A program made the position numbers and the translations under genes. The notes beneath the pieces were generated by a model. That model was not told the DNA's origin and made no database searches. It worked only from the letters and a program-made list of their open reading frames with translations. A stretch of DNA of 64,000 nucleotides, taken from the NCBI RefSeq assembly GCF_022808175.1, contig NZ_JALGBX010000010.1:62001-126000 (forward strand), given 5' to 3'. Positions 43,110-51,800 of this stretch are shown one piece after another. This DNA comes from Streptomyces sp. AP-93. GTDB lineage: Bacteria > Actinomycetota > Actinomycetes > Streptomycetales > Streptomycetaceae. Position 1 is the first letter of the stretch. The number at the start of each line of letters is the position of its first letter.

Positions 43110-45746
43110 GTGAGCGAGATACCTGTACAGGCACATCAGGCCCGTGTGCCCGGGAAAGCGTCTGGGGAGACCTGGCGCGACTCCCTGTGGCACAGCAGCC
43201 CGCCTGGCTCGATATATGACTACATAAAGGTCGCTTCCTTCTCGATCGGGCCCGACGGGCTGATCGACCAGTGGAGTCTGCGCGCCGAGGAAATCTTCGG
43301 GCTGACCGCGGCCGAGGCCGTCGGCCGCGACCCCGTCGACGCCTTCATGCCCCCGGAGCTGCGCGCCGGCGCACACCGCAGGGTGGCCGAGATTCTCGAC
43401 GGCAAGGAATGGACCGGCCTGATCCCCTTCCGGATCCCCGGCGGCGACGGTGCGCACGGGGTGGCCGAGATCTATGTGATGCCGACCCAGACCGAATCCG
43501 CCGAGCGGGCCGCGCTCTGCGTCGTGGTCGACGTACGCGCGCTGCGCCGGATCGAATCCGATCTGGCCGCCTCGCAGGCGATATTCGGTCAATCTCCCTT
43601 CGGGTTCCTGCTCTTCGGCACGGACCTCACCGTGCAGCGGGCCAACCGCCGCTTCGCGACCGTCTTCGGCGGCGCCGCCGAGGAGCACCGCGGCCGCACC
43701 GTCCACGACTACCTGCCCGCGCACGAGGCCGACCGGATGGCCGACGCACTCCGGAGGTGTCTGGAGACCGGCGACTCCGTCAACGACCTCCAGATCACCG
43801 GCGCCGCCCCCGGCAGCCGGGACAACCGCCACTGGTCCATCAACCTCTACCGGGTCCACGGCGGCACCGGCCGCCCCATCGGGGTCGCCGGCATCGGCAT
43901 CGACGTGACCCGCCGCCACCTCGCCGCCCGCGAGGCCGCCGGGGTCCGGCGCAACCTGGCCCTGCTGAACGAGGCCGGACACCGCATCGGCAACTCCCTC
44001 GACCTGGAGACCACCGCCCGCGAGCTCCTCGACGTCACCGTCCCCGGCTTCTGCGACCTGGCCGCCGTCGACCTCTACCAGGGGCTGCTGCTCGGCGACG
44101 ACGACCGCCCCGCCCGCCCGCAGGGCCCCGGCGTGCCCAGCCTGCCCGGCCACGGAACGGGACGCGCGCCCTCGGCGCCGCTGCGGCGGGTGGCCTTCTC
44201 CTCGGCCGTGTCGGACGCGCCGCTGTCCGGCCCGGGCGCGCTGGTCTCCGTAGGGGAGGTGCACCGGTACCCGGCCGGATCGCCGGGGGCCTTCGCCCTG
44301 CGCACGGCGCGGCCGAGACTGGTGGAGGGCGGCGGACCCGAGTCCGGGGACCTCGTCCAGTCCACGCTCGTCGTCCCGCTGGTCGCGCACGACACGGTGG
44401 TCGGGCTCGCGCAGTTCTCCCGCACCAAGGGCAGCGAGCCCTTCGGCGAACGCGACCGGGCGGTCGCGGTGGAGCTCGCCGCACGGGCCGCCGTGTGCAT
44501 CGACAACGCACGGCTCTACCGGCGCGAACACGAGCGCGCGCTGATACTCCAGCGCAGCCTGCTGCCCCCCGGCGACCCGGAGGCCGCCGGACTCGACATC
44601 GCCTGCCGCTACCTGCCGGGCAACGCCGCCACCGAAGTCGGCGGCGACTGGTTCGACGTCATCGAGCTGCCGGGGCACCGTACGGCGCTGGTCGTCGGCG
44701 ACGTCATGGGCCGCGGACTGCGCGCGGCCGTGGCCATGGGTGAACTGCGCACCGCCGTACGGACCCTCGCGCTGCTCGACCTGGAACCGGCCGAGGTGCT
44801 GACCGCGCTGGACGAGATCGCCCGGGGCCTCGGCGCACCCGGCGGCTCCCAGCAGGCCTCCCGGGCCGCGCTGCACTCGCGGGACGCCGACCGCTCGGAG
44901 GTGTACCTCGCGACGTGCGTCTACGCCGTCTACGACCCGGTCACCCGCCGCTGCACCATCGCCAACGCCGGCCACATGCCGCCGGTGCTGGTGGAACCGG
45001 TCGAGGAGGGCGCTGCGCCCCGCCCCGGACTGCTGCTGGAGATACCGACCGGGATGCCGCTGGGCGTCGGCGGGGAACCCTTCGAGGAGGTCGAGGTCGA
45101 ACTCCCCGAAGGGGCGCTGCTCGCCCTCTACACCGACGGCCTGGTCGAATCCCGGACCCACCCGCTGGAGGAGGGCCTACGGGGCCTGCGGGACGCGCTG
45201 GCGGACCCCGCGCGCCCGCTGGAGGAGGTCTGCGACCACGTCCTGAACACCCTGGACACCCGGCACGGCGAGGACGACATCGCGCTGCTGATGGCCCGGG
45301 TCCAGGGCCTCCCGGTGGACGCGGTCGGCGACTGGCAGCTCCCGCGCGAGGCCCGCTCGGTGGGCCGGGCCCGCGAGCTGGCGCGGGCGAAGCTGCCCGC
45401 GTGGGGCCTGGAGGGACTGCTCGACACCACGGAACTGCTGGTGAGCGAGCTCGTCACGAACGCCCTGCGGTACGGCGAGGGCGAGATCCGGCTGCGCCTC
45501 CTGCTGGACCGGACCCTGGTCTGCGAAGTCTGGGACGCCAACCTGGTCCAGCCCCGCCGCCGCCGGGCACGGGACACCGACGAGGGCGGCCGCGGCCTCC
45601 AGCTGGTCGGCCTGCTCTCCGCGGGCTGGGGCACCCGCCGCACCCACCGGGGCAAGACGGTCTGGTTCGAACTCCCGCTCCCGGGCGCGGTGGCCGAGTC
45701 GGTGGCGGAACTGTCGGCGGAGCAACTGCTGAGCATGTACGGGTGA
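43110..45746 (+). CDS. PAS-PAS-GAF-SpoIIE phosphatase with C-terminal ATPase domain
   Basis: 878 residues. PAS sensor 1 (YIKVASFSIGPDGLIDQWS, LTAAEAVGRDPVDAFMP) and PAS sensor 2 (QSPFGFLLFGTDLTVQRANRR), a GAF domain (about 290-470, TLVVPLVAHDTVVGLAQFSR), a PP2C SpoIIE-type serine phosphatase (VGGDWFDVIELPGHRTALVVGDVMGRGLRAAVAMGELR, with the metal-binding Asp pattern), and a C-terminal HATPase domain (LLVSELVTNALRYGEGEIRL and GRGLQLVGLLSAGWGTR). Phosphatase and kinase-like parts in one chain suggest a self-contained partner-switch module setting sigma-factor or anti-anti-sigma activity. GTG start; begins 149 bases after the stand-alone ATPase gene. Confidence 0.9.
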   Translation: MSEIPVQAHQARVPGKASGETWRDSLWHSSPPGSIYDYIKVASFSIGPDGLIDQWSLRAEEIFGLTAAEAVGRDPVDAFMPPELRAGAHRRVAEILDGKEWTGLIPFRIPGGDGAHGVAEIYVMPTQTESAERAALCVVVDVRALRRIESDLAASQAIFGQSPFGFLLFGTDLTVQRANRRFATVFGGAAEEHRGRTVHDYLPAHEADRMADALRRCLETGDSVNDLQITGAAPGSRDNRHWSINLYRVHGGTGRPIGVAGIGIDVTRRHLAAREAAGVRRNLALLNEAGHRIGNSLDLETTARELLDVTVPGFCDLAAVDLYQGLLLGDDDRPARPQGPGVPSLPGHGTGRAPSAPLRRVAFSSAVSDAPLSGPGALVSVGEVHRYPAGSPGAFALRTARPRLVEGGGPESGDLVQSTLVVPLVAHDTVVGLAQFSRTKGSEPFGERDRAVAVELAARAAVCIDNARLYRREHERALILQRSLLPPGDPEAAGLDIACRYLPGNAATEVGGDWFDVIELPGHRTALVVGDVMGRGLRAAVAMGELRTAVRTLALLDLEPAEVLTALDEIARGLGAPGGSQQASRAALHSRDADRSEVYLATCVYAVYDPVTRRCTIANAGHMPPVLVEPVEEGAAPRPGLLLEIPTGMPLGVGGEPFEEVEVELPEGALLALYTDGLVESRTHPLEEGLRGLRDALADPARPLEEVCDHVLNTLDTRHGEDDIALLMARVQGLPVDAVGDWQLPREARSVGRARELARAKLPAWGLEGLLDTTELLVSELVTNALRYGEGEIRLRLLLDRTLVCEVWDANLVQPRRRRARDTDEGGRGLQLVGLLSAGWGTRRTHRGKTVWFELPLPGAVAESVAELSAEQLLSMYG

Positions 45747-45799
45747 GCACGTCCGGGGCCTTGGGGTCAGGGTCCGCAGCCCCTGGTGAGAAACGGGTA

Positions 45800-45823
45800 C
45801 GGGCCGCCCCGGAGGGCGGCCCG
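45800..45823. terminator. Hairpin between phosphatase and pspA
   Basis: CGGGCCGCCC CGGA GGGCGGCCCG, perfect 10-bp stem, convergent genes on both sides. Confidence 0.85.
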
Positions 45824-45842
45824 CCTCGCCGGGCGCCGGCCC

Positions 45843-46562
45843 TCAGGCGGCCTTACGGGCTTTCAGTGCGGCCAGGCGGGCCTCGATCTCCGAGGTCTTG
45901 CCGAGGTCGTCCAGGGACTCGAACTGGGCGTCCAGCGAGGAGGCGGCCAGCTCCTGCTTCCCCAGGGCCATGGCCTCCTCGCGGCGGACCTTCTCCTCGA
46001 AGCGGGTGATGTCGCTCGTCGGGTCCATCACGTCGATGTTCTTGACCGCGTCCATCATCGTGTTCTGCGCCTGCGCGGTCTTGGCCCGCGAGACCAGCTC
46101 GTCGCGCTTCGCCGTCAGCTCCGTCAGCTTGGTCTTCATCGAGGCCAGGCCCGACTTCAGCTTGTCGACCACCTCGGTCTGGGCGGCGATCGTCGGCGCG
46201 GCCGTCTTCGCCTCCTTCTCCGACTGCATCTGGCGGCCGAGCGCGACCTTCGCGAGGTTGTCGAACTTGTCGGCGTCGGCGGCCGACCCGGACGTGCGCA
46301 GCTCGTCGGCCTTCTTGCTCGCCGCGAGGGCCTTGCCGCCCCACTCCGCGGCCGCGTCCACGTCCTCCTTGTGGTCTGCCTCCAGCATCCGCAGGTTGCC
46401 GATGGTGGTGGCGACGGCCTGCTCCGCCTCGGAGATGTTGTTCGTGTAGTCGCGGATCAGCTGGTCCAGCATCTTCTGCGGGTCCTCCGCCTGGTCCAGC
46501 AGGGAGTTGATGTTGGCCTTGGCGAGCTGGGTGACGCGGCCGAGGATGCTCTGCTTGCTCAT
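45843..46562 (-). CDS. pspA: PspA/IM30 family envelope-stress protein
   Basis: 239 residues, almost wholly helical coiled coil. N-terminal SKQSILGRVTQLAKANINSLLDQAEDPQKMLDQLIRDYTNNISEAEQAVA is the amphipathic membrane-binding helix plus the conserved DPxKMLDQ; VKNIDVMDPTSDITRFEEKVRREEAMA also matches. PspA/ESCRT-III-like proteins polymerise on damaged membranes. ATG start. Downstream of the TPM-domain gene (101 bases upstream in transcription direction), the two together resemble membrane-stress sets. Confidence 0.94.
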   Translation of the reverse strand: MSKQSILGRVTQLAKANINSLLDQAEDPQKMLDQLIRDYTNNISEAEQAVATTIGNLRMLEADHKEDVDAAAEWGGKALAASKKADELRTSGSAADADKFDNLAKVALGRQMQSEKEAKTAAPTIAAQTEVVDKLKSGLASMKTKLTELTAKRDELVSRAKTAQAQNTMMDAVKNIDVMDPTSDITRFEEKVRREEAMALGKQELAASSLDAQFESLDDLGKTSEIEARLAALKARKAA

Positions 46563-46584
46563 GCGCTCTGTCTCCTTGGGAACG

Positions 46585-46638
46585 GGGGAGGGGAGGGTGA
46601 GGGGGGAGGGGAGGGTGAGGGGGGAGGGGAGGTGCGGG
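46585..46638. repeat. 18-bp G-rich tandem repeat before pspA
   Basis: GGGGAGGGGAGGGTGAGG twice exactly (46585-46602, 46603-46620) and a third, partly matching copy from 46621, followed by GCGGGT repeats. G-runs lie on the plus strand (template for pspA). Confidence 0.92.
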
Positions 46639-46663
46639 TGCGGGTGCGAAGGGAGTGCGTCTG

Positions 46664-48778
46664 TCAGAAGCGGCCGCCGCCGCCCATGCGGCCGCGGGTT
46701 CCGCCGCCGCCGAAGGAGCCGGGGCCGCGTCCGCCGCCGCCGCCGAAGCCGCCGCCGAAGCCGCCTCCGCCGCGGCCGCCGCCGAGGATCTCGCCGAGGA
46801 TGATCCCGCCGAGCACCGCGCCGCCCATGCCGCCGCCCTGCTGCCGGCCGCCACCGCCGTACGGGTTCTGGTAGCCCCGTACGTCCTGTTCGGCCAGCTG
46901 CTGCGCCTGGCGCGCGAGCGAGTCCGCCTGCTGGGCCTCGGCGAGTGCGCCCGCCGGGTCCGAGCCCGCCAGGGACGTGGACCGCTCCAGGTGGCGCTGG
47001 GCCTCCGCCAGCCGGGTGCGGGCCTGGCTGCCGATCGCGCCCCGGCTGGTGGTGATGTAGTCCGTGGCCGCGCCGATCGCGCTGCGGGCCGTCAGCAGGG
47101 CCTGGTCGAGCAGGGCCGCGGCCCGCTGCCGGCCCGACTCCCGCTCGCGGGCCCCGGCCAGCGCCTCGTCGAGGGCCGCGTCGGCCTCCTCCACGCGGCG
47201 CAGCGCGTCCAGCGGGTCGTACCGTCCGGCGCCCTGCTCCTGGCGTACGTCGGCCACCACGGCCTCCGCCCGGCTGATCCGGCCGCGCAGATCGGCGGTC
47301 GAGCCCTCGGTGGTGCCGGTCAGCAGCCCGCGCGCGTCGGCGAGGTCCGTGTCCGTCTCGTTGAGTGCGCCCGGCAGCTTCCCGGCCGCCTCCGCCAGCT
47401 CCTGCGCGCGCCGCTCCACCGCGTCGACCAGGGTCGCCGCCTGGTCCACGGCGCCCTCGGCCGCCCGGACGTGCACGGCGGCCTTGCCGTTGTCCCCGGC
47501 GTCGATCGCGGCGCGTGCCCCGCCGAGGCTGGTCGTCGCGAACAGCAGCCGGTCCTTGGCCTGTTCGGGGTTGGAGGCCACCGGCGCCGCCGCGGAGTCC
47601 GCGTACTGGCGGCCGAGCGCCGTGAGGGTGGCCTCCGCCGTGGTCGTACGGCCCGTCAGGGCGCGGAAGTGGGCCTCCACGGTCGCGAGCGCCTGCGGGG
47701 CGTTCTTCTCCAGGTCCCGCAGCCGGTCGAAGTCCGCCGACTCGGCGTCGAGCCGCCGGCTCGCCTCCGTGCAGCGGGCCACGATCTCGTCGAGCATCCG
47801 GCGGCGGGTGGCGTCGTCCTCCGGGTACGCGTCGTCGAGCTGCTGGCGCAGCCGGAACGCGGCCGTCAGCTCGCTCCTCCCGAAGTCCACCGCCTGCGTG
47901 AAGGCCGACACCGCCTCCTCGCCGAACTGCGCGGTGGCGAAGCCGAGTTCCTCGGTGCTGGTACGGATCGCGTCATCGGTCTCCACCAGCATGGCCTTGG
48001 CCTTGGTGTCCAGCTCCGGCAGTGGCAGCTGGGCGGGGCCCTGCCCGGACCAGCCGGTGGTCTTCGAGCCGCCACTGCCGCCCGTCTGCTTGCGCTTGCG
48101 GCGGGTGTACGCGTACGCCCCGAGGGCGCCGGCCGCGCCGACCACGACCACCGGGAGGACGAAGTCCCCGGCGCCGCTCTCGCCGCCGCTCGCCGCGGCG
48201 CCTCCCGGGTCGGCCTCGCCGGGGACGATGGCCGGCACCGGCACGGGCCGGCCGCCCAGGACCGCGTCGTAGCCGTTGGCGGCGCCGATCGCGGCTCCCG
48301 CCCAGTCGTTCTGCTTGAGGGCCGGCTCGATGGCGGTCTGCGCGACCGCCGCGAGCTGCTCCTTGGTGAATCCGGAGTCGACATCGGCCGAATAGGCGTA
48401 CTGCCGGGCCCCGGTGGCGATGGCCAGCAGGACGTCGTTCTGCCCGAGGCCGTTCTTCTGGGCGGTGGCGTCGGCCCAGCTCTGCGCGGACCGGTCGGAG
48501 AAGTCGCGCACGTACGTGACGAACAGCTGGACCTTCCGATCGGCGTACAGCTTGTCCAGCGCGGCGGTGACCTCGGCCTTGCGGTCGCCCAGGGCGCCCA
48601 CCCGGTCGGTGATCTGCCCCTGCGCTGACAGGGTGACGGGATCGTCGGCCCGGGCCGCCGGGGCGGTGGCCGTCGCCCAGCCGCTGAGCGCGAACAGTGC
48701 GGCGGCGAGGGCGAGGCCGGTCCGGACGGGTATCCCGGCGGTGGTGCGTCTCTTCGTGCTGCTTCTCGGCGGAGTCAC
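46664..48778 (-). CDS. TPM-domain membrane protein with coiled coil and Gly-rich tail
   Basis: 704 residues. Signal/anchor (TGLALAAALFALSGWATATA), TPM_phosphatase domain (about residues 45-180; ITDRVGALGDRKAEVTAALDKLY and QNDVLLAIATGARQYAYSADVD), one membrane helix (VLPVVVVGAAGALGAYAYTR), then a long cytoplasmic alpha-helical region with frequent A/E/R heptads, and a C-terminal tail of Gly repeats (GGGFGGGFGGGGGRGPGSFGGGG). GTG start (VTPPRSS) matches Streptomyces relatives. TPM proteins are linked with membrane protein quality control and assembly. Placed directly upstream of pspA. Confidence 0.87.
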   Translation of the reverse strand: MTPPRSSTKRRTTAGIPVRTGLALAAALFALSGWATATAPAARADDPVTLSAQGQITDRVGALGDRKAEVTAALDKLYADRKVQLFVTYVRDFSDRSAQSWADATAQKNGLGQNDVLLAIATGARQYAYSADVDSGFTKEQLAAVAQTAIEPALKQNDWAGAAIGAANGYDAVLGGRPVPVPAIVPGEADPGGAAASGGESGAGDFVLPVVVVGAAGALGAYAYTRRKRKQTGGSGGSKTTGWSGQGPAQLPLPELDTKAKAMLVETDDAIRTSTEELGFATAQFGEEAVSAFTQAVDFGRSELTAAFRLRQQLDDAYPEDDATRRRMLDEIVARCTEASRRLDAESADFDRLRDLEKNAPQALATVEAHFRALTGRTTTAEATLTALGRQYADSAAAPVASNPEQAKDRLLFATTSLGGARAAIDAGDNGKAAVHVRAAEGAVDQAATLVDAVERRAQELAEAAGKLPGALNETDTDLADARGLLTGTTEGSTADLRGRISRAEAVVADVRQEQGAGRYDPLDALRRVEEADAALDEALAGARERESGRQRAAALLDQALLTARSAIGAATDYITTSRGAIGSQARTRLAEAQRHLERSTSLAGSDPAGALAEAQQADSLARQAQQLAEQDVRGYQNPYGGGGRQQGGGMGGAVLGGIILGEILGGGRGGGGFGGGFGGGGGRGPGSFGGGGTRGRMGGGGRF

Positions 48779-48829
48779 ATTTGGGAGAGTATGGGCGGTT
48801 TCGCCCTCCCGCACCCGGAGACCCGGGTC

Positions 48830-51800
48830 CTACGGCAGGCCGTACGCCGCGAGTTCCGGGCGGGACAGGACCAGGCGGTCGCCGACCAGCAGGACGTCGG
48901 CCGTGGCCAGCGGCGGGTGGTCCCAGTACCGGCGCGGCTTGCCCGAGGCCGGGTCCAGGACCGCCACGCACGGCTCCGACGCGCGGCCGAGGAGACCGCG
49001 CCGGCTGCCCTGGGGGACCTTGACGTACAGGCCGCCCGGACGCAGCCCCAGCAGTTCGAGCCCGCACTCCGCGCCGCCGCACCGGGCCGCCTGGCGCTGC
49101 CAGCGCAGCGCGCCCGTGCCCGCGTCCAGCGCCTGGACCGTGTCCCAGCCGCCCGAGCCGTCCCGGCCGTCCCGGCGGTCCCGGCCGTCCCGGACCTCCG
49201 GGGCGTGCGAGGCCGCGTACACCGTGCCGCCTTCGACCAGCAGGCCCTCCGCCGGGGCGCCCAGGGCGTGGCGCCACAGCTCCCGGCCGGAGCCCCGGTC
49301 CAGGGCCAGCACCGAGCCCTCGTCCACGAGATGGACGAGGCCGCCTCCGGACAGCCGCGGATCGTGCAGCGTGCGCGCCGTGGGGCCGGACCGCCGGAAG
49401 GACCACACCAGGCGGCCGGTCGGCAGGTGCAGCGCCTGCAGCCGCAGCCCGTCCGCGAGGACCAGGCAGTCGCCCACCGCGGCGGGGGAGCGCGTCGCCG
49501 GGTCGGGAACGGCACGCTGCCACAGGATCTCGCCCGTCGCCGCCCGCAGCGCGGTCAGGTCCCCCGGCGCCCCGTGCACCACCACGGGCCCGGCGCTGCG
49601 CAGCGGCCGCGTGCCGGGCAGGTACGCACGGCTGGTGCCGTGCGGGTCCTGCGTGCCCCCCGGCAGGTCCCGCCACCACCGCACCCGCCCGTCGCGCGGC
49701 TCGCGCGCCAGCAGCCGTACTCCCGGCAACCCGTCCCGCCGGACCTCGACGTACACCGTGTCCGCGTCCGCCGCGCAGGACACCAGGAGCGGCCCGGTCC
49801 CGGGCAGCGGGGGCGCGGCCGCGCCCACACCCTCGTCGGAGCGGGCCGTCCAGCGGGTCGTGCCCTCCTCGGCCCGTACGCAGCCCACCTCGGCCCCCGA
49901 CCGCCACACCACGTGGGCCCCGGCCGCGTACGCGGCGTCCGGGCGGGCGGCCGTCTGCCAGGCGTGCACCCCGGGCCCGGGGCGCGGGAGCGGCTTCGGC
50001 CCGGAGCCCGTCACGCGCGTCCCGGAACCGGCGTCCGGGCCGCCCAGGGCCCTGATCCCGGACGGCGGCGGGCTCCCCGCGTCGGCGGCGGCCTCCGCCC
50101 GCCAGGGCGCCAGGCCCGTCCCCACGCACAAGCGCGCGGCGAGGGCCAGCTGCAGGGCCCGCTGCTCCGGGTCCGGCAGGCTGCGGGCCCGGCCCGCCCG
50201 CTCCCGCGCCGCCGCCGGGTCCAGCGGAGACCGGGTGTCCTGCTCGACGCGGGCCCGGGCGCCGGCCAGCGAAGACAGGGCGTGGTCGGCCTTCGCGTCC
50301 GCGGCCTCCCCGGGGCGGCGGCCCAGCAGGGCGGCGGCCTGGTTCCGCAGCCGCTCCGCCTGGGCGAGCCGCCCCTGCTCGGCATGGTGCGCGGCCTCCT
50401 CGCGCAGCCAGGCCGCCCGCTCCTCCAGGAACCGCGGCAGCTCCTCCTCCGCCTGCTCCAGCGCCCTGGCCCCGCCCGCCGCGTCCCCGGCCCCGGCACG
50501 CTCGCGCGCCACCTGGCACAGCGCCAGCAGCCGGCCCCCGGCGGAGCCGATGCGTTCGCTGAGGCGCAGGGCCGCCGCCACGTCGTGCGGGGCGACGGCC
50601 AGCACCATGTCGTAGGTGGCGGCCCCGCGCAGCGCGGGGTCGGCTATCAGCGCCAACTGGAGCTCGGCCTCGGCGGGATCGGCCGCCGCGACGGCCGTGG
50701 CGACGCGGGCCCGGAGCCGCTTGTCCGCCCGGCCGTCCGCGAAGTGGTCCTCGGCGATCCGGGCGGCCTGCGCGGGGGCGAGGACGGCCAGCTCCTCCGC
50801 CACCGCGCACAGCGGGCCCGCCCGGTGGGAGCCGAACACCGTGAACAGCGCCTGCTGCGCTTCGGTCAGCAGCCGCCGGGCCCGCGCCGGGGCGCGGGTG
50901 GAGGTGGCCCGGGCCAGCCGGGTCAGCAGCTCGGCCACCCGCGCCCCGTCGCCCCGGCCGCCCTCCCACGCCGCGATCTCGGCGTCGCCGAGCAGCCGCC
51001 CCGCGAGCTCCGCGTCGAACCGCGCCGCGGCGTCGGCGGCCACGGCCAGCACATCGATGCGCGCCTCATCCCCGACCTCGACCGCCCGCACCCCGCCCTC
51101 GGCCTCGAGCAACAACTCCCGCACAAACTCCCGCACATGCCCAGGCACCCCGCCCGCCTCAGCCCCGACCCCGGCTCCGACGTCGACCCCGGCTCCGACG
51201 TCGACCCCGACGCCGGCTCCGACCCCGACGCCGACCCCGACGCCGGCTCCGACGTCGGCTCCGACCCCGACGTCGACCCCGACCCCGACGCCGGCTCCGA
51301 CGTCGGCTCCGACCCCGACGCCGGCTCCGACGTCGGCTCCGGCTCCGACGCCAGCCTCGGCCCGGGCTCCGACGCGGTCCGCTGCCCCGTCCCCGACACC
51401 GACTTCTGCCCCGGTTCCGCCGCCGACTTCTGTCCCGGTTCCGACGCCGGCCTCTGCCCCGGTTTCGACGCCGGCCTCTGCCCCGGCTCCGTCGCGGTCC
51501 TGCGCCCCGTCCCCGACGCCGGGAACGACCCCGGCCCGGTTCCCGGGAGCCATCCCGACGCCGTCCTCGGCCCCGGCTCCAGTCCCAGGAGCCACCCCGG
51601 CCCGGATCCCGGCCTCCGCCCCGGTCCCGACGCCGGGAGCCACCCCGGCCCCAGTCCCGGGATGCACCCCGGCCCCGGCCTCCGAACCGAACCCGACAGC
51701 AGGCCCGAACCCGGCGGCAGTCTCGACCTCGGTCCCGGCCCCTGACCCGGGCCGGACCCCGCTCCCCACACCGGACCCGTTCCCGGCCTCCAGGCCGACC

